A DNA stretch of 64,000 nucleotides from CAYSYM01 sp964435115. Its GTDB lineage: Bacteria > Chloroflexota > UBA6077 > CF-72. Positions within the stretch are counted from its first letter, which is position 1, and every line of letters begins with the position of its first letter. Under the pieces are notes generated by a model. That model worked only from the letters and a program-made list of their open reading frames with translations, did not search any database and had not been told where the DNA came from. The position numbers were made by a program, and so were the translations under genes. Location of the stretch: positions 5,000 to 68,999 of the forward strand of contig CAYSYM010000012.1 in assembly GCA_964435115.1 (NCBI GenBank), given 5' to 3'. This document shows, piece after piece, positions 51,552 through 61,465 of this stretch.

Positions 51552-52299
51552 GGTGTGCTGCCCGCGAACGAGCGGACTGCTGTCCCGGGCGGAGGCCGGA
51601 ACGTCCAGAAGTTCGGGTCCAAACTGGAGGCGGGGAGCGTTTCCTGGGAGAGCACCTGACGCTCCTCGATGACGGTCCGCCGCCCTGCCTGGTCGACAGC
51701 CCAGCGTGTTTGCCGGATGACCTGGCCGGACGACACTTGTGTCTCGACCTGGATCTCTACGGGAGTGAGGTCGGCGAAATACCCCCAGGCCCTTTCCGCT
51801 CGCCGCTGGCTCTCAAGCAGATCCGCCGGACGACCTCCCGGCGCGGAGAGACGCCGTCAGGCAGCTTCGCCGCCGGTATGTTCGTCGTGGAGGCTTGCGG
51901 AGGCGGGAACTGAATGGCCGTGTTGTCGGTCGGGTAATAGACCCACATCTCCGTGGGGCTGACCACCGTCCGCTGTACCTCCTGGCCCGCGAGGGTGGTC
52001 GCTCTAGCAGTCGACCGGACCACTCGATCTCCCACCCGGAGCAGCCACGCCTCGTTCTGCACGCGTTCGGGTAGGTTCGGGATCACCCAATCGCCCGGGA
52101 ACACCGGCGCTGCCCGGGTGGCGGGCTTCTGCCGGCTGAAGTCCCGTGACTGAATGTGGAGGACGACGTCTGCGGCGGCGTAAGAGGGCGAAGGCAGCGC
52201 CGTGCTGCCAAGGAGGAGCACCCCCGCCCCGAGGCTGGTTGCCACCAGCCCGCTGGCCAGCCAGACCAGCGTATGAGGGAATCCCCAATCCACGCTCAC
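51548..52299 (-). pseudogene. Secreted/membrane-anchored protein, frameshifted
   Basis: From GTG 52299 the frame has an N-terminal membrane or signal segment (TLVWLASGLVATSLGAGVLLLG), then VVLHIQSRDFSRQ, NEAWLLRVGDRVVRSTARATTLAGQEVQRTVVSPTEMWVYYPTDNTAIQF. It loses its sense near 51850 and would stop at 51757, while a neighbouring frame continues sensibly (RPADLLESQRRAERAWGYFADLTPVEIQVETQV, VIRQTRWAVDQAGRRTVIEERQVL) to 51548. The pattern resembles LolA/RseB-like secreted domains, tentatively. It is coupled to the next gene by ATGA. Confidence 0.6.
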
Positions 52300-52678
52300 A
52301 CCCCTATGTCCGCCTGTGCGCGCGTAGCGGACGCCCGCTCGGCATAGGGTATGGCCGGTTCCCGGAATGCGTCACACTGGCGAATCGCCTCACAGAAGAT
52401 CCGACCGTGAGGGGGTGTCGATGCCTCACGCGGAATCCGACCCAAGGAGCTCCTGGCGAAGGGGGCGGTCGGGCGCAGCCGGCGAGTCGGTACGAGGATG
52501 TGCGGGCGGTGGCGACGCGCCGCCCGAGGAGGCCACCCCCAAGAGCGTGGCGCGCGCGGGGCGGTGGACCACCTGCTGGCGGCCGCGGTCGGGTGTCAGC
52601 CGTAGGTGCCCCAGGCCGGAGCCATCCCGCGCTCCGCACGCCGGGCCGCGAGTGGGCGGTCGGTATACTGCCACCTGC
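52300..52678. other. Intergenic region upstream of argC
   Basis: About 380 nt between divergent genes. The right-reading frame through it, continuous with argC, is Arg/Pro/Ser-rich and not protein-like. The argC -10 box lies at its right end. Confidence 0.4.
52664..52669 (+). promoter_or_regulatory. -10 box of the argC transcript
   Basis: TATACT ends 9 nt before the argC ATG and no ribosome-binding site lies between, so the mRNA would have at most a few leader bases. No clear -35 box was seen. Confidence 0.55.
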
Positions 52679-53665
52679 ATGGCACGGGCCCACCGAAGAC
52701 GCATTGGGATTGTGGGTGTCTCCGGGTATGGAGGGGGCGAGATCCTGCGTCTGTGCGCCCGCCATCCCGGCGTGGAGGTGGTCTACGCGGCCGGCGAGAG
52801 CAGCGCCGGGCAGCGGCTGGGCGAGCGCAACCTCTGGCTGAACGGTGGCCTGGGCGAGCTGACGATCCAGGCCTGGGACCCAGAGAGCGTGCCTGAGCTG
52901 GACCTGCTCTTCCTCTCGCTCCCCACGGGGCAGTCGCGGGCGGCAGCGCAGGCGCTCCCGGCCGAGCTGAAGCTGGTGGACGTCGGCGGCGACCACCGCT
53001 TCGTCGAGGGCTGGACGTACGGCTTGCCAGAGGTGTTTGGCACGGAGACGGTCGCCCGGTCCAGCCGTGTGGCTGACCCCGGCTGCTTCCCGGCGGCCGC
53101 GCTTCTGGCGCTCGCGCCCCTGGTCAGCGCGGGTCTGGTGGACCCGACAAGCATTGTCGTCGACGCCAAGACCGGCATCAGCGGCGCCGGCCGTGGCGGC
53201 GGCTCCACCTACGGCTTCGCCGAAGTGAACGAGGACGTCGTGGCCTACAACCTGTTCCGGCACGCGCACCTGCCCGAGATGCAGGAGGCGCTCACACGCC
53301 TCGCCGCACGCCCAGCGTGGCTCGTGTTCACGCCGCACCTCGTGCCGATGACTCGCGGCATCCTCGCGACGTGCTACGCGCGCGGGACCCTGGCGACGGA
53401 CGCGGCGCTGCGAGCCGCGCGCGACTACTACGCCGAGGCGGCGTTCGTGCGCGTGGTCGACCGGCCGCCGCACACCAAGTGGGCCCAGGGCACGAACCTC
53501 GCGTTCGTCTCCTACGCCGCCGATCCTGCCACCCGGACGGTCGTGGCGCTCGGGGTGGTCGACAACCTGGGCAAGGGCGCCGGCGGCGCAGCCGTGCAGA
53601 ATATGAACCTCATGCTCGGCTTCGCGGAGACGACGGGCCTGGACCTCGTCCCCACCTCCCCGTGA
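52679..53665 (+). CDS. argC: N-acetyl-gamma-glutamyl-phosphate reductase
   Basis: The 328-aa enzyme has the N-terminal NADP-binding motif (RIGIVGVSGYGGGEILRLCARHPGVEV), the catalytic Cys in VADPGCFPAAALLAL (about 136), TGISGAGRGGGSTYGFAEVNEDVVAYN, and HLPEMQEAL with FTPHLVPMTRGIL. It makes N-acetylglutamate semialdehyde for arginine synthesis. The ATG follows TATACT closely (leaderless or nearly). The stop overlaps argJ as GTGA. Confidence 0.96.
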   Translation: MARAHRRRIGIVGVSGYGGGEILRLCARHPGVEVVYAAGESSAGQRLGERNLWLNGGLGELTIQAWDPESVPELDLLFLSLPTGQSRAAAQALPAELKLVDVGGDHRFVEGWTYGLPEVFGTETVARSSRVADPGCFPAAALLALAPLVSAGLVDPTSIVVDAKTGISGAGRGGGSTYGFAEVNEDVVAYNLFRHAHLPEMQEALTRLAARPAWLVFTPHLVPMTRGILATCYARGTLATDAALRAARDYYAEAAFVRVVDRPPHTKWAQGTNLAFVSYAADPATRTVVALGVVDNLGKGAGGAAVQNMNLMLGFAETTGLDLVPTSP

Positions 53666-54888
53666 CGCAAGCCACCGAGCTGGCAGCCATGCTGCCGGTG
53701 CCGGAGGGGTCGGTGACCAGCGCGCCGGGGTTCCGCGCTGGTGCCGTCGCCGCGGGCATCAAGGCGTCCGGCAAGCCGGACCTGGGTCTCCTGGTCGCCG
53801 ACTGCCCGTGTGTCGCCGCGGCCACGTTCACACGAAACGCGTTCCCGGCGGCGCCGGTCGCCCTCAGCCGCGCGCGCGTCCAGGCTGGCCAGGCCCAGGC
53901 GGTCGTGTTCAACAGCGGGAACGCCAACGCGTGCACCGGCGAGTGGGGCCTGGCGGACGCGGAGGAGATGGCCAGGCTGGCCGGCGAGGCGCTGGGCGTG
54001 CCGTCCGACCTGGTACTGGTCGCCTCCACGGGCGTTATCGGCCACCCACTGCCGATGGACCGCGTGCGCGACGGCCTGCGCCGGGTGGTGGTGCGGCCGG
54101 ACGGCGGCCACGAGGCAGCCCTGGGCATCATGACCACGGACAGCCGACCCAAGGAGGTAGCCGTCCGAACAGAGATCGGGGGTCGCGAGGTCCGCATCGG
54201 CGGCATGGCGAAGGGCGTCGGCATGATCCACCCCGGCATGGCGACCATGCTCGTCTTCCTGGCCACCGACGCCGTGCTGGAGCCTGGCTTTGCGCGGCCG
54301 GCACTGAAGCGGGTGGTGGATCGCACCTTCAACATGGTCAGCGTCGACGGCGACACCAGCACGAACGACTCGTGCTTCCTGCTGGCGAACGGTCTAGCGG
54401 GTCATCCACCTCTTGGCGAGGGCACGGCGGGCGCCGAGCGGTTCGTCGCGGCGCTCGAGCTGGCGTGCACGCGGCTTGCGCGGCTGCTGGCGAGCGACGG
54501 CGAGGGCGCGACCAAGCTGCTCGAGGTCGCCGTCACCGGCGCGCGCACCGAGGCTGACGCCCGGGCGGCGGCCCGCGCGGTGGTGCGTTCGAACCTGGTC
54601 AAGGCAGCCGTGCACGGCGAGGACCCGAACTGGGGCCGCATCTTCATGGCGGTGGGCAACTCGGGCGCGGCGGTGGACCCGCGGCGGGCTGCACTGTGGA
54701 TCGGCTCGCTCCAGATCGCCCGCGACGGGGTTGGCCTCGGCGTCTCGCAGGCGGACGGACGGGCGCAGATGGCAGGCAGCGAAGTCCAGGTGCGGGTCGA
54801 CCTGGGGCTCGGCTCGGCCAGCGCCCGGGCCTGGGGCTGCGACCTCACCGAAGCGTACGTGGTCGAGAACAGCGCTTACACCACATAA
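53662..54888 (+). CDS. argJ: Bifunctional glutamate N-acetyltransferase / ornithine acetyltransferase
   Basis: The 408-aa protein is self-cleaved at KGVGMIHPGMATMLVFL, where the Thr becomes the N-terminal nucleophile. Other blocks are APGFRAGAVAAGIK, NSGNANACTGEWGLADAEEMARLAGEAL, RTFNMVSVDGDTSTNDSCFLLANG, EGATKLLEVAVTGA and the C-terminal HGEDPNWGRIFMAVGNSGA. It recycles the acetyl group in the arginine pathway. It starts at GTG inside the argC stop. Confidence 0.96.
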   Translation: MTQATELAAMLPVPEGSVTSAPGFRAGAVAAGIKASGKPDLGLLVADCPCVAAATFTRNAFPAAPVALSRARVQAGQAQAVVFNSGNANACTGEWGLADAEEMARLAGEALGVPSDLVLVASTGVIGHPLPMDRVRDGLRRVVVRPDGGHEAALGIMTTDSRPKEVAVRTEIGGREVRIGGMAKGVGMIHPGMATMLVFLATDAVLEPGFARPALKRVVDRTFNMVSVDGDTSTNDSCFLLANGLAGHPPLGEGTAGAERFVAALELACTRLARLLASDGEGATKLLEVAVTGARTEADARAAARAVVRSNLVKAAVHGEDPNWGRIFMAVGNSGAAVDPRRAALWIGSLQIARDGVGLGVSQADGRAQMAGSEVQVRVDLGLGSASARAWGCDLTEAYVVENSAYTT

Positions 54889-54981
54889 GCCGAGCGCTGG
54901 GTCGCCTGCAACATCTCGGCGGCAGTTGCGTTCAGTCAGGGAGAGGCCCCATACCTGCACACAGCGAGGGAGGGCTGGATC

Positions 54982-55203
54982 ATGCAGCAGCGGTGGATCG
55001 TTGGCTGCGCTGGCGCTGGTTGGCCTGAGCCTGAGCACGCTGGCCAGCAGCGGCGCCGTTCCGCTCGCCGCGCTCGCCCAGTCGCGCCGGCCACGCCGAT
55101 GGTGCCTCCGCCTGCGGCGCCCGCCGCCCGCCCATCCACGGCTACACCCGTCATGAATCCTCCCACACCGGCGCCCACGTCCACCGCTGCCCGTCAGCCG
55201 TAG
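54982..55203 (+). pseudogene. Small secreted Pro-rich protein with compensating frameshifts
   Basis: GGAGGG lies 7 nt before ATG 54982, which opens MQQRWIV. The next 28 residues make sense only one frame over, as a signal peptide (AALALVGLSLSTLASSGAVPLAALA). The original frame then resumes a Pro/Ala/Thr tail (PVAPATPMVPPPAAPAARPS...) to the stop at 55203. Two opposite single-base shifts, near 55005 and 55085, would explain this. Function unknown. It is too degraded or error-prone to call a normal gene. Confidence 0.4.
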
Positions 55204-55340
55204 TTGCACTTCCGTCTCAAGCAACTGGAATGTAAGCCGTGGTCGCGGCCGCTGGGGACCGGAATATGGCGTGTCAACGGGGCCTCACGAGCGCATGTGG
55301 CCGCCTGCAGGTCCGACAATCAAGCGGAGGAGTGGCGAGT

Positions 55341-55810
55341 ATGGCCGACCGGATCGAGCGGTTCGACGAGCGGGCGCGCAAGGTCCTACAATTGGCGCAG
55401 GAAGAGGCGCAGCGCTTCAACCACACCTACATCGGCACCGAGCACCTGCTGCTCGGGCTACTGGCCGAGGGGCAGGGCGTGGCCGCCAGGACGCTCGGCG
55501 AGCTGGGCGCGGACCTGCAGCGGGCACGCACCGCGTTTGCCGAGGTGGTGGGCCCCGGGGACGAGCCGCCCGGGGCGGACGTGGGGCTCACATCTCAGGC
55601 CAAGCGTGCCATCGAGCAGGCGGTGGCCGCGGCCCGCCGGCTGCGCCACCACGAAGTCAACACCGGCCACCTGCTGCTGGGTCTGCTGGCGGGTGTGGAC
55701 CGAACGTCGCCCTCCGGCTGCTGGCCCGGCTCGGGATCGAGGCCGCCTCCGTCCAAGCAGCGGCGGAGCAGCGCCTGAGTGCGGGGGAGCGCGACCAGGG
55801 AGCGCAGTAG
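55341..55810 (+). pseudogene. Clp N-terminal-domain protein, frameshifted near its end
   Basis: From ATG 55341 (after GGAGGAG) the protein reads as two ClpA/ClpC-type N repeats: FDERARKVLQLAQEEAQRFNHTYIGTEHLLLGLLAEGQGVAARTLGELG and LTSQAKRAIEQAVAAARRLRHHEVNTGHLLLGLLAGVD. At about 55700 the sensible reading shifts frame to NVALRLLARLGIEAASVQAAAEQRL and ends at 55810; one missing C in the run GGACCG would explain it. The unshifted frame ends at 55778 with a nonsense tail. There are no ATPase domains, so it was a stand-alone adaptor-like Clp_N protein. Confidence 0.6.
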
Positions 55811-55900
55811 CCACCACGCGCCAGCACGTGCGCTTGACGACTATCGAATCCTGCCACACTGCCCACTTGCCTGGCCGGTGTGCGACACTCCGCAGCACGT

Positions 55901-56788
55901 ATGGCCCACCTCCAGGAAGACGGTTCAGCGCTCAGCACCGACCAGAAAACGGCGGCGATCCTCGAAGCGCTGCCGTACATCTGCGAGTACGTCGGCAAGA
56001 CGCTCGTCATCAAGGTCGGCGGGGCGGTGGGCGATGAGGGGACGGTGCTCGACGACATCGTCTGGCTGAAGAAACTGGGGATCAACCCGGTCATCGTGCA
56101 CGGCGGCGGGCCCCAAATCTCGGAGATGCTCGAGCGCCTCGGAGTGGAGACGCGCTTCGTGGAGGGCCGCCGCTACACAGACGAGCGGACGCTCGACGTG
56201 GTGCACATGGTGCTGATGCGGATCAACGGCCAGTTCGTCTCCCACCTGGACCGGCAGGGCATCCACGCCGTGGGGCTGAACGGGCTGGATGGTGGCATGC
56301 TGCGGGCCCGGCTGCGCGACGAGCGGCTGGGGCTGGTGGGCGAGGTCGAGGCCGTCGACCTGCGGCCGATCGTCTCACTCGTGGAGCAGCGCTACGTGGT
56401 GGTGATCGCGCCGCTCGCGTGCGGCCCTGAGTCACAGCCGCTCAACGTCAACGCCGACACGGTCGCCGGCGAGGTGGCGCGAGCGCTGCACGCGGAGAAG
56501 CTGGTGCTATTCACTGACGTGCCCGGCGTGATGGACGAGCACGGCCGGGTGCTCCCGGAGATCCCGGTGGGCGAGGTCCCGGCACTCGTCGACCGAGGAG
56601 TGATCGGCGGTGGCATGATCCCGAAGATCGAGGCGTGCCTGAGGGCGCTCGAGACGGTCCCGCGAGCGCACGTCCTCGACGGTCGCGTGTCGCACGCCCT
56701 GATCCGCGAGCTGTTCACCCGCGAGGGCGTCGGTACCATGCTGGTCACCGCACGGCCCGGAGAACCAGGAGGTCTCACACAGCCATGA
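55901..56788 (+). CDS. argB: Acetylglutamate kinase
   Basis: The 295-aa kinase phosphorylates N-acetylglutamate. It has LVIKVGGAVGDEG, NPVIVHGGGPQISEMLERLGVETRFVEGRRYTDERTLDVVHMVL, NVNADTVAGEVARALHAEKLVLFTDVPGVM and GGGMIPKIEACLRAL, all amino-acid-kinase hallmarks. The N-terminal KTAAILEALPYICEYVGKTL helix resembles the arginine-sensing helix of feedback-inhibited forms. The ATG at 55901 is chosen over the GTG at 55880; neither has a clear ribosome-binding site. The stop overlaps argD as ATGA. Confidence 0.95.
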   Translation: MAHLQEDGSALSTDQKTAAILEALPYICEYVGKTLVIKVGGAVGDEGTVLDDIVWLKKLGINPVIVHGGGPQISEMLERLGVETRFVEGRRYTDERTLDVVHMVLMRINGQFVSHLDRQGIHAVGLNGLDGGMLRARLRDERLGLVGEVEAVDLRPIVSLVEQRYVVVIAPLACGPESQPLNVNADTVAGEVARALHAEKLVLFTDVPGVMDEHGRVLPEIPVGEVPALVDRGVIGGGMIPKIEACLRALETVPRAHVLDGRVSHALIRELFTREGVGTMLVTARPGEPGGLTQP

Positions 56789-58131
56789 GTACCGCGCACC
56801 TTGCCACGCCTTCGACCGCCAGCGCGCCGTGGATCGAGCTGGAGAAGCGCGTCTTCTTCCAGATGTTCCGGCGTGCGCCGGTCGTGCTGGAGCGAGGGCA
56901 GGGGTGTCGGGTGTGGGACGTGGAAGGTCGCGAGTATCTGGACCTGGTGGCGGGGATTGCAGTCGACGCGCTCGGGCACGCTCACCCGGCCATCCAGCAG
57001 GCGCTGGTAGAGCAGGGGGCGAAGCTGCTCCAGACCTCCAACCTGTTCTACTCGATCCCCCAGCTTGAGCTGGCCGAGATGCTGGTTCAGCATTCGCCGT
57101 TCGACCGGGTCTTCCTGTGCAACAGCGGAGCCGAGGCGAACGAGGCGGCCATCAAGCTGGCGCGGAAGTGGGGCAAGATGCACCGCGGCGGTGCCTTCGG
57201 GATCATTACCGCCGAGCACGGGTTCCACGGCCGGACGCTGGCCACCGTCGCCGCCACGGGCAAGCCGGCCTACCAGGCGCCCTTCACGCCCATGCCCGAG
57301 GGGTTCGTCCACGTGCCGTTCAACGACATGGACGCGCTGGAGCGCGCGGCGGACGAGCGGACGGCGGCGGTCTTGCTGGAGCCTATCCAGGGCGAAGCTG
57401 GCGTGCACGTGGCGAGCGAGACGTACCTGCGCGACGTGCAGGACTTCTGCAAGGCGAAGAACCTGCTGTTCATGGTGGACGAGGTCCAGACAGGTGTGGG
57501 CCGGCTGGGCACGCTGTGGGGGTTCGAGCGCTGGGGCGTGCAGCCAGATGTCATGACGCTGGCCAAGGGCCTGGGTGGTGGCGTGCCGATCGGCGCCTTG
57601 CTGGCGCGTGACGAGGCGGCCGTCTTCGAGCCGGGCGACCACGGCTCGACGTTCGGCGGCAATGCGCTCACCTGCGCGGTGGCGACGGCGGTGCTGCGCC
57701 ACATCCTGGAGCACGACGTGCTCGGCAACGTGCGGCGCACGGGGGCGAGCCTGAAGGCCGGTCTCGAGGCGCTGCGCCAGGAGCAGCCGCTGATCGCGAG
57801 CGTGCGTGGCGAGGGGCTGTTGCTGGCGCTTGAGCTCACAGCCGACGCCGCCGCGGAGGTCGTCCGCCTCGCGCTGGACGAGGGACTGCTCGTCAACAAC
57901 ACCGGCCCGGCAACGCTGCGGCTGGCGCCGCCGCTGATCCTGAGCGAGGCGGAGGCTGGCGAGGCAGTGGAGAAGCTGGGCCGCGCGCTGGCGCGCGTGG
58001 ACGTGCCGGCGACGACCGCCGGCTCACCCGGCGGGCCTCCAGTCGGCACCGCCGGCGGCCGAGCCCGGGGCGCGGGCGGCGGTGCTGGAGTGGACGCGCA
58101 GGACTCGCTCCAGGCCGGCCTGGTCGGGTAG
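56785..58131 (+). CDS. argD: Acetylornithine aminotransferase
   Basis: The 448-aa PLP enzyme converts N-acetylglutamate semialdehyde to acetylornithine. Motifs are YLDLVAGIAVDALGHAHPAI, FLCNSGAEANEAAIKLARKWG, AEHGFHGRTLATVAATGKPAY, LLEPIQGEAGV, FMVDEVQTGVGRLG, and the PLP Lys in DVMTLAKGLGGGVPIGALLA. AGGAGGT lies upstream of the ATG, which overlaps the argB stop. The last 45 residues (Gly/Ala/Arg-rich) go beyond the normal end and overlap, on the opposite strand, the 3' end of prmC by 108 nt. Confidence 0.95.
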   Translation: MSTAHLATPSTASAPWIELEKRVFFQMFRRAPVVLERGQGCRVWDVEGREYLDLVAGIAVDALGHAHPAIQQALVEQGAKLLQTSNLFYSIPQLELAEMLVQHSPFDRVFLCNSGAEANEAAIKLARKWGKMHRGGAFGIITAEHGFHGRTLATVAATGKPAYQAPFTPMPEGFVHVPFNDMDALERAADERTAAVLLEPIQGEAGVHVASETYLRDVQDFCKAKNLLFMVDEVQTGVGRLGTLWGFERWGVQPDVMTLAKGLGGGVPIGALLARDEAAVFEPGDHGSTFGGNALTCAVATAVLRHILEHDVLGNVRRTGASLKAGLEALRQEQPLIASVRGEGLLLALELTADAAAEVVRLALDEGLLVNNTGPATLRLAPPLILSEAEAGEAVEKLGRALARVDVPATTAGSPGGPPVGTAGGRARGAGGGAGVDAQDSLQAGLVG

Positions 58132-58980
58132 CACCTCCACTGCGGCATCCGGGTACAGGCACCGAGCCGTGGAGGCCAGGGCCGCGCCCTGGCCGTCGTC
58201 GATCTCCAGGGCCATCTCGGCGCCTGGCACGAGCAGCGGCGCGGCCTGGCGCAGCAGGCGCTCCACCAGCTCCCGCCCGTGCGGTCCGCCGACGAGCGCG
58301 GCCCGTGGCTCGTAGGCGTGGACGTCGCGCGGGAGCGGTCGCTGGGCAGGGAGGTATGGCAGGTTGGCCAGGAGGACGTGGATCGGGCCGCGCACGCCGG
58401 CCAGGAGGTCCGCCTGGGCGAGCCGCACCCGCCGGGCCTGCCCGAGCGACCGCGCATTCTCCCGGGCAAGCGTGAGCGCCGGGAACGAAGCGTCCGTGGC
58501 GAGCACCATCGCATCCGTCTCGGCGGCGAGGCTCACGGCAATCGCACCCGACCCGGTGCCGATGTCGACGACGCGTGGTTCCACACCCCTCGCACGCCAG
58601 CCTGCGACGGCCTCGAGCCCGAGCTCGACGAGCATCTCCGTCTCCGGGCGCGGGATGAGTGCCCGGCGGTCCACCCGGAAGCGCCGACCGTAGAACTCGC
58701 GCTGGCCGAGGATGTAGGCGATCGGCTCGCCGGCTTCGCGGCGAGCGCGGAGCGCATCGAACGTCGCCGCGGCCAGGTCGGGAACGATACGTTCGGGATG
58801 TGCCAGGAGCTCCGTCCTGGACCAGCCGGTGGCGTGGCTCAGGAGCAGCGTCGCGTCCAGGCGCGCGCTGGCCGAGCCCGCGCTGGCCAGCCGTCGGGCG
58901 GCAGCGTCGAGCAGGTCAGCCGCGGATGTCAGGCCCCGCTTCACGCTCCGAGCCCGTGGGCTGCACCGGCGCCGGTCCAT
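58024..58980 (-). CDS. prmC: Peptide chain release factor N5-glutamine methyltransferase
   Basis: The 318-aa enzyme methylates the GGQ glutamine of release factors. It has the helical N-terminal domain (LLDAAARRLASAGSASARLDATLLLSHATGWSR, EPIAYILGQREFYGRRFRVDRRALIPRPETEMLVE) and the methyltransferase core (VVDIGTGSGAIAVSLAAE). The catalytic (N/D)PPY motif reads NLPY (LLANLPYLPAQ). It lies just downstream of prfA, its substrate gene. The start is uncertain (ATG 58980 used). The 3' end overlaps argD convergently. Confidence 0.92.
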   Translation of the reverse strand: MDRRRCSPRARSVKRGLTSAADLLDAAARRLASAGSASARLDATLLLSHATGWSRTELLAHPERIVPDLAAATFDALRARREAGEPIAYILGQREFYGRRFRVDRRALIPRPETEMLVELGLEAVAGWRARGVEPRVVDIGTGSGAIAVSLAAETDAMVLATDASFPALTLARENARSLGQARRVRLAQADLLAGVRGPIHVLLANLPYLPAQRPLPRDVHAYEPRAALVGGPHGRELVERLLRQAAPLLVPGAEMALEIDDGQGAALASTARCLYPDAAVEVLPDQAGLERVLRVHSSTAARAPGSAAGGADWRPAG

Positions 58981-59000
58981 GCCGAACGTCGGGTCACGGG

Positions 59001-60085
59001 CTACGCGATCGCTCCGTCCTCGCCGTCGTGGGCCGCGTCCGACAGGGCGTCCACGAGCGGGTCGAGCTGACCTTCCAGAACGCGGTCGAGCGTGTAGAGG
59101 GTGAGGCCGATGCGGTGGTCGGTGACACGGTTCTCGCGGAAGTTGTAGGTGCGGATCTTCTCGGCCCGCTCGCCGCTCCCCACCTGCAGCCGCCGCAGCG
59201 CACCAACCTCATCCCGCTGCTTGCGGAGCTGCATCTCGAACAGACGCGAGCGCAGCACCTCCAGCGCCCGGGCCTTATTCTTGAGCTGCGAGCGCTCGTC
59301 CTGGCAGGTCACGACCAGCCCGGTGGGGAGGTGGGTGAGCCGAACCGCGGAGTCGGTGGTGTTGACGCCTTGGCCGCCGTGGCCGCCCGCGCGAAAGACG
59401 TCCACCCGCAGGTCCTCCTCGTCGATCTGCACGTCCACTTCCTCCGCCCTGGGCAGGACGCTGACGGTGGCCGTGGAGGTGTGGATGCGCCCCTGCGCCT
59501 CGGTGGCGGGCACGCGCTGAACGCGGTGGGTGCCGCCTTCCCACTTCAGACGGGAGTAGGCGCCGCGCCCGTGGATCTCGAAGGTGACCTCCTTGATGCC
59601 GCCGAGGTCGGTCTCGCTCGTGTTCAGGACCTCGACCTTCCAGCCCTTCAGCTCCGCGTAGCGCATGTACATGCGCATCAGATCTGCCGCCCACAGGTTG
59701 GCCTCCTGGCCGCCCTCGGCGCCGCGAATCTCCAGGATCACGTCGCGGGCAGCGTTCGGATCGCCCGGACGCAGGAACTCCTGGAGGCCCGCCACCACCT
59801 CGTCCACCTGGGGCTCGAGCTGCGCCAGCTCATCCGCGGCCAGCGCCTTCATCTCCTCGTCGGACCCGTCACGGAGCAGGTCGCGCGCCTGGTCCACGCG
59901 GTCGACTAGCGCCTGGTAGTGGGCGTAGCGCTCCACCACGTCGGCGAGGTCGGCCTGCTCGCGGCCGAGGTCTGCGACCCGACGGGTGTCGCCGAACGTG
60001 GCCGGATTGGAGAGCAGGTCGGCGATCGCCTGGTAGCGCCGGCGCGCGCCCTCCAGCCGTTCGAGGGCAGCCTCACTCAGCCGGT

Positions 60086-60089
<4 letters not shown>
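59001..60089 (-). CDS. prfA: Peptide chain release factor 1
   Basis: The 362-aa factor recognises UAA/UAG stops. It has the codon-recognition PxT as RVPATE, the catalytic GGQ loop in VFRAGGHGGQGVNTTDSAVRLTHLPTG, and EIRGAEGGQEANLWAADLMRMYMRYAE. The GTG start overlaps the hisS stop as GTGA, and prmC follows 20 nt after its stop, so hisS-prfA-prmC form one operon. Because RF1 does not read UGA, it would not compete at the Sec codons of the DCC gene. Confidence 0.96.
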
Positions 60090-61354
<1,265 letters not shown>

Positions 61355-61397
61355 TGACGGCTGACCTACCTGTGGTGAACGGGTCGCAGCGCGACCG

Positions 61398-61432
61398 AAA
61401 AAAGGGAAGACAGGCACCGACCCGCCTTCCCT
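61398..61432 (-). terminator. Attenuator in the hisS leader
   Basis: Read leftwards, AGGGAAG-GC...GC-CTTCCCT (7-bp outer stem plus GGC/GCC) is followed directly by TTTTTT. It lies between the hisS promoter (-10 at 61457-61462) and the hisS ATG, so it must be passed to express hisS, prfA and prmC. A short palindrome (ACACGCGTGT) precedes it in the transcript. The leader before the terminator is too short for a T-box. Confidence 0.75.
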
Positions 61433-61453
61433 CGGACACGCGTGTGAAGCGCG

Positions 61454-61462
61454 TAGAGTATA
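61454..61462. promoter_or_regulatory. Overlapping divergent -10 boxes (hisS leftwards, DUF167 rightwards)
   Basis: On the minus strand TATACT occupies 61462-61457. On the plus strand TAGAGT occupies 61454-61459, six nt before the DUF167 GTG. The two -10 boxes share three bases, so polymerase should not be able to use both at once. Confidence 0.55.
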
Positions 61463-61465
61463 CCA

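Noticed and set aside
52367..52678. An N-terminal extension of argC back to 52367
   Set aside because: The extension is low-complexity. A TATACT box and an ATG at the family start position (52679) fit better.
61370..61450. A T-box riboswitch in front of hisS
   Set aside because: The leader between the -10 box and the terminator is far too short for stem I and a specifier loop, and no T-box core sequence was found.
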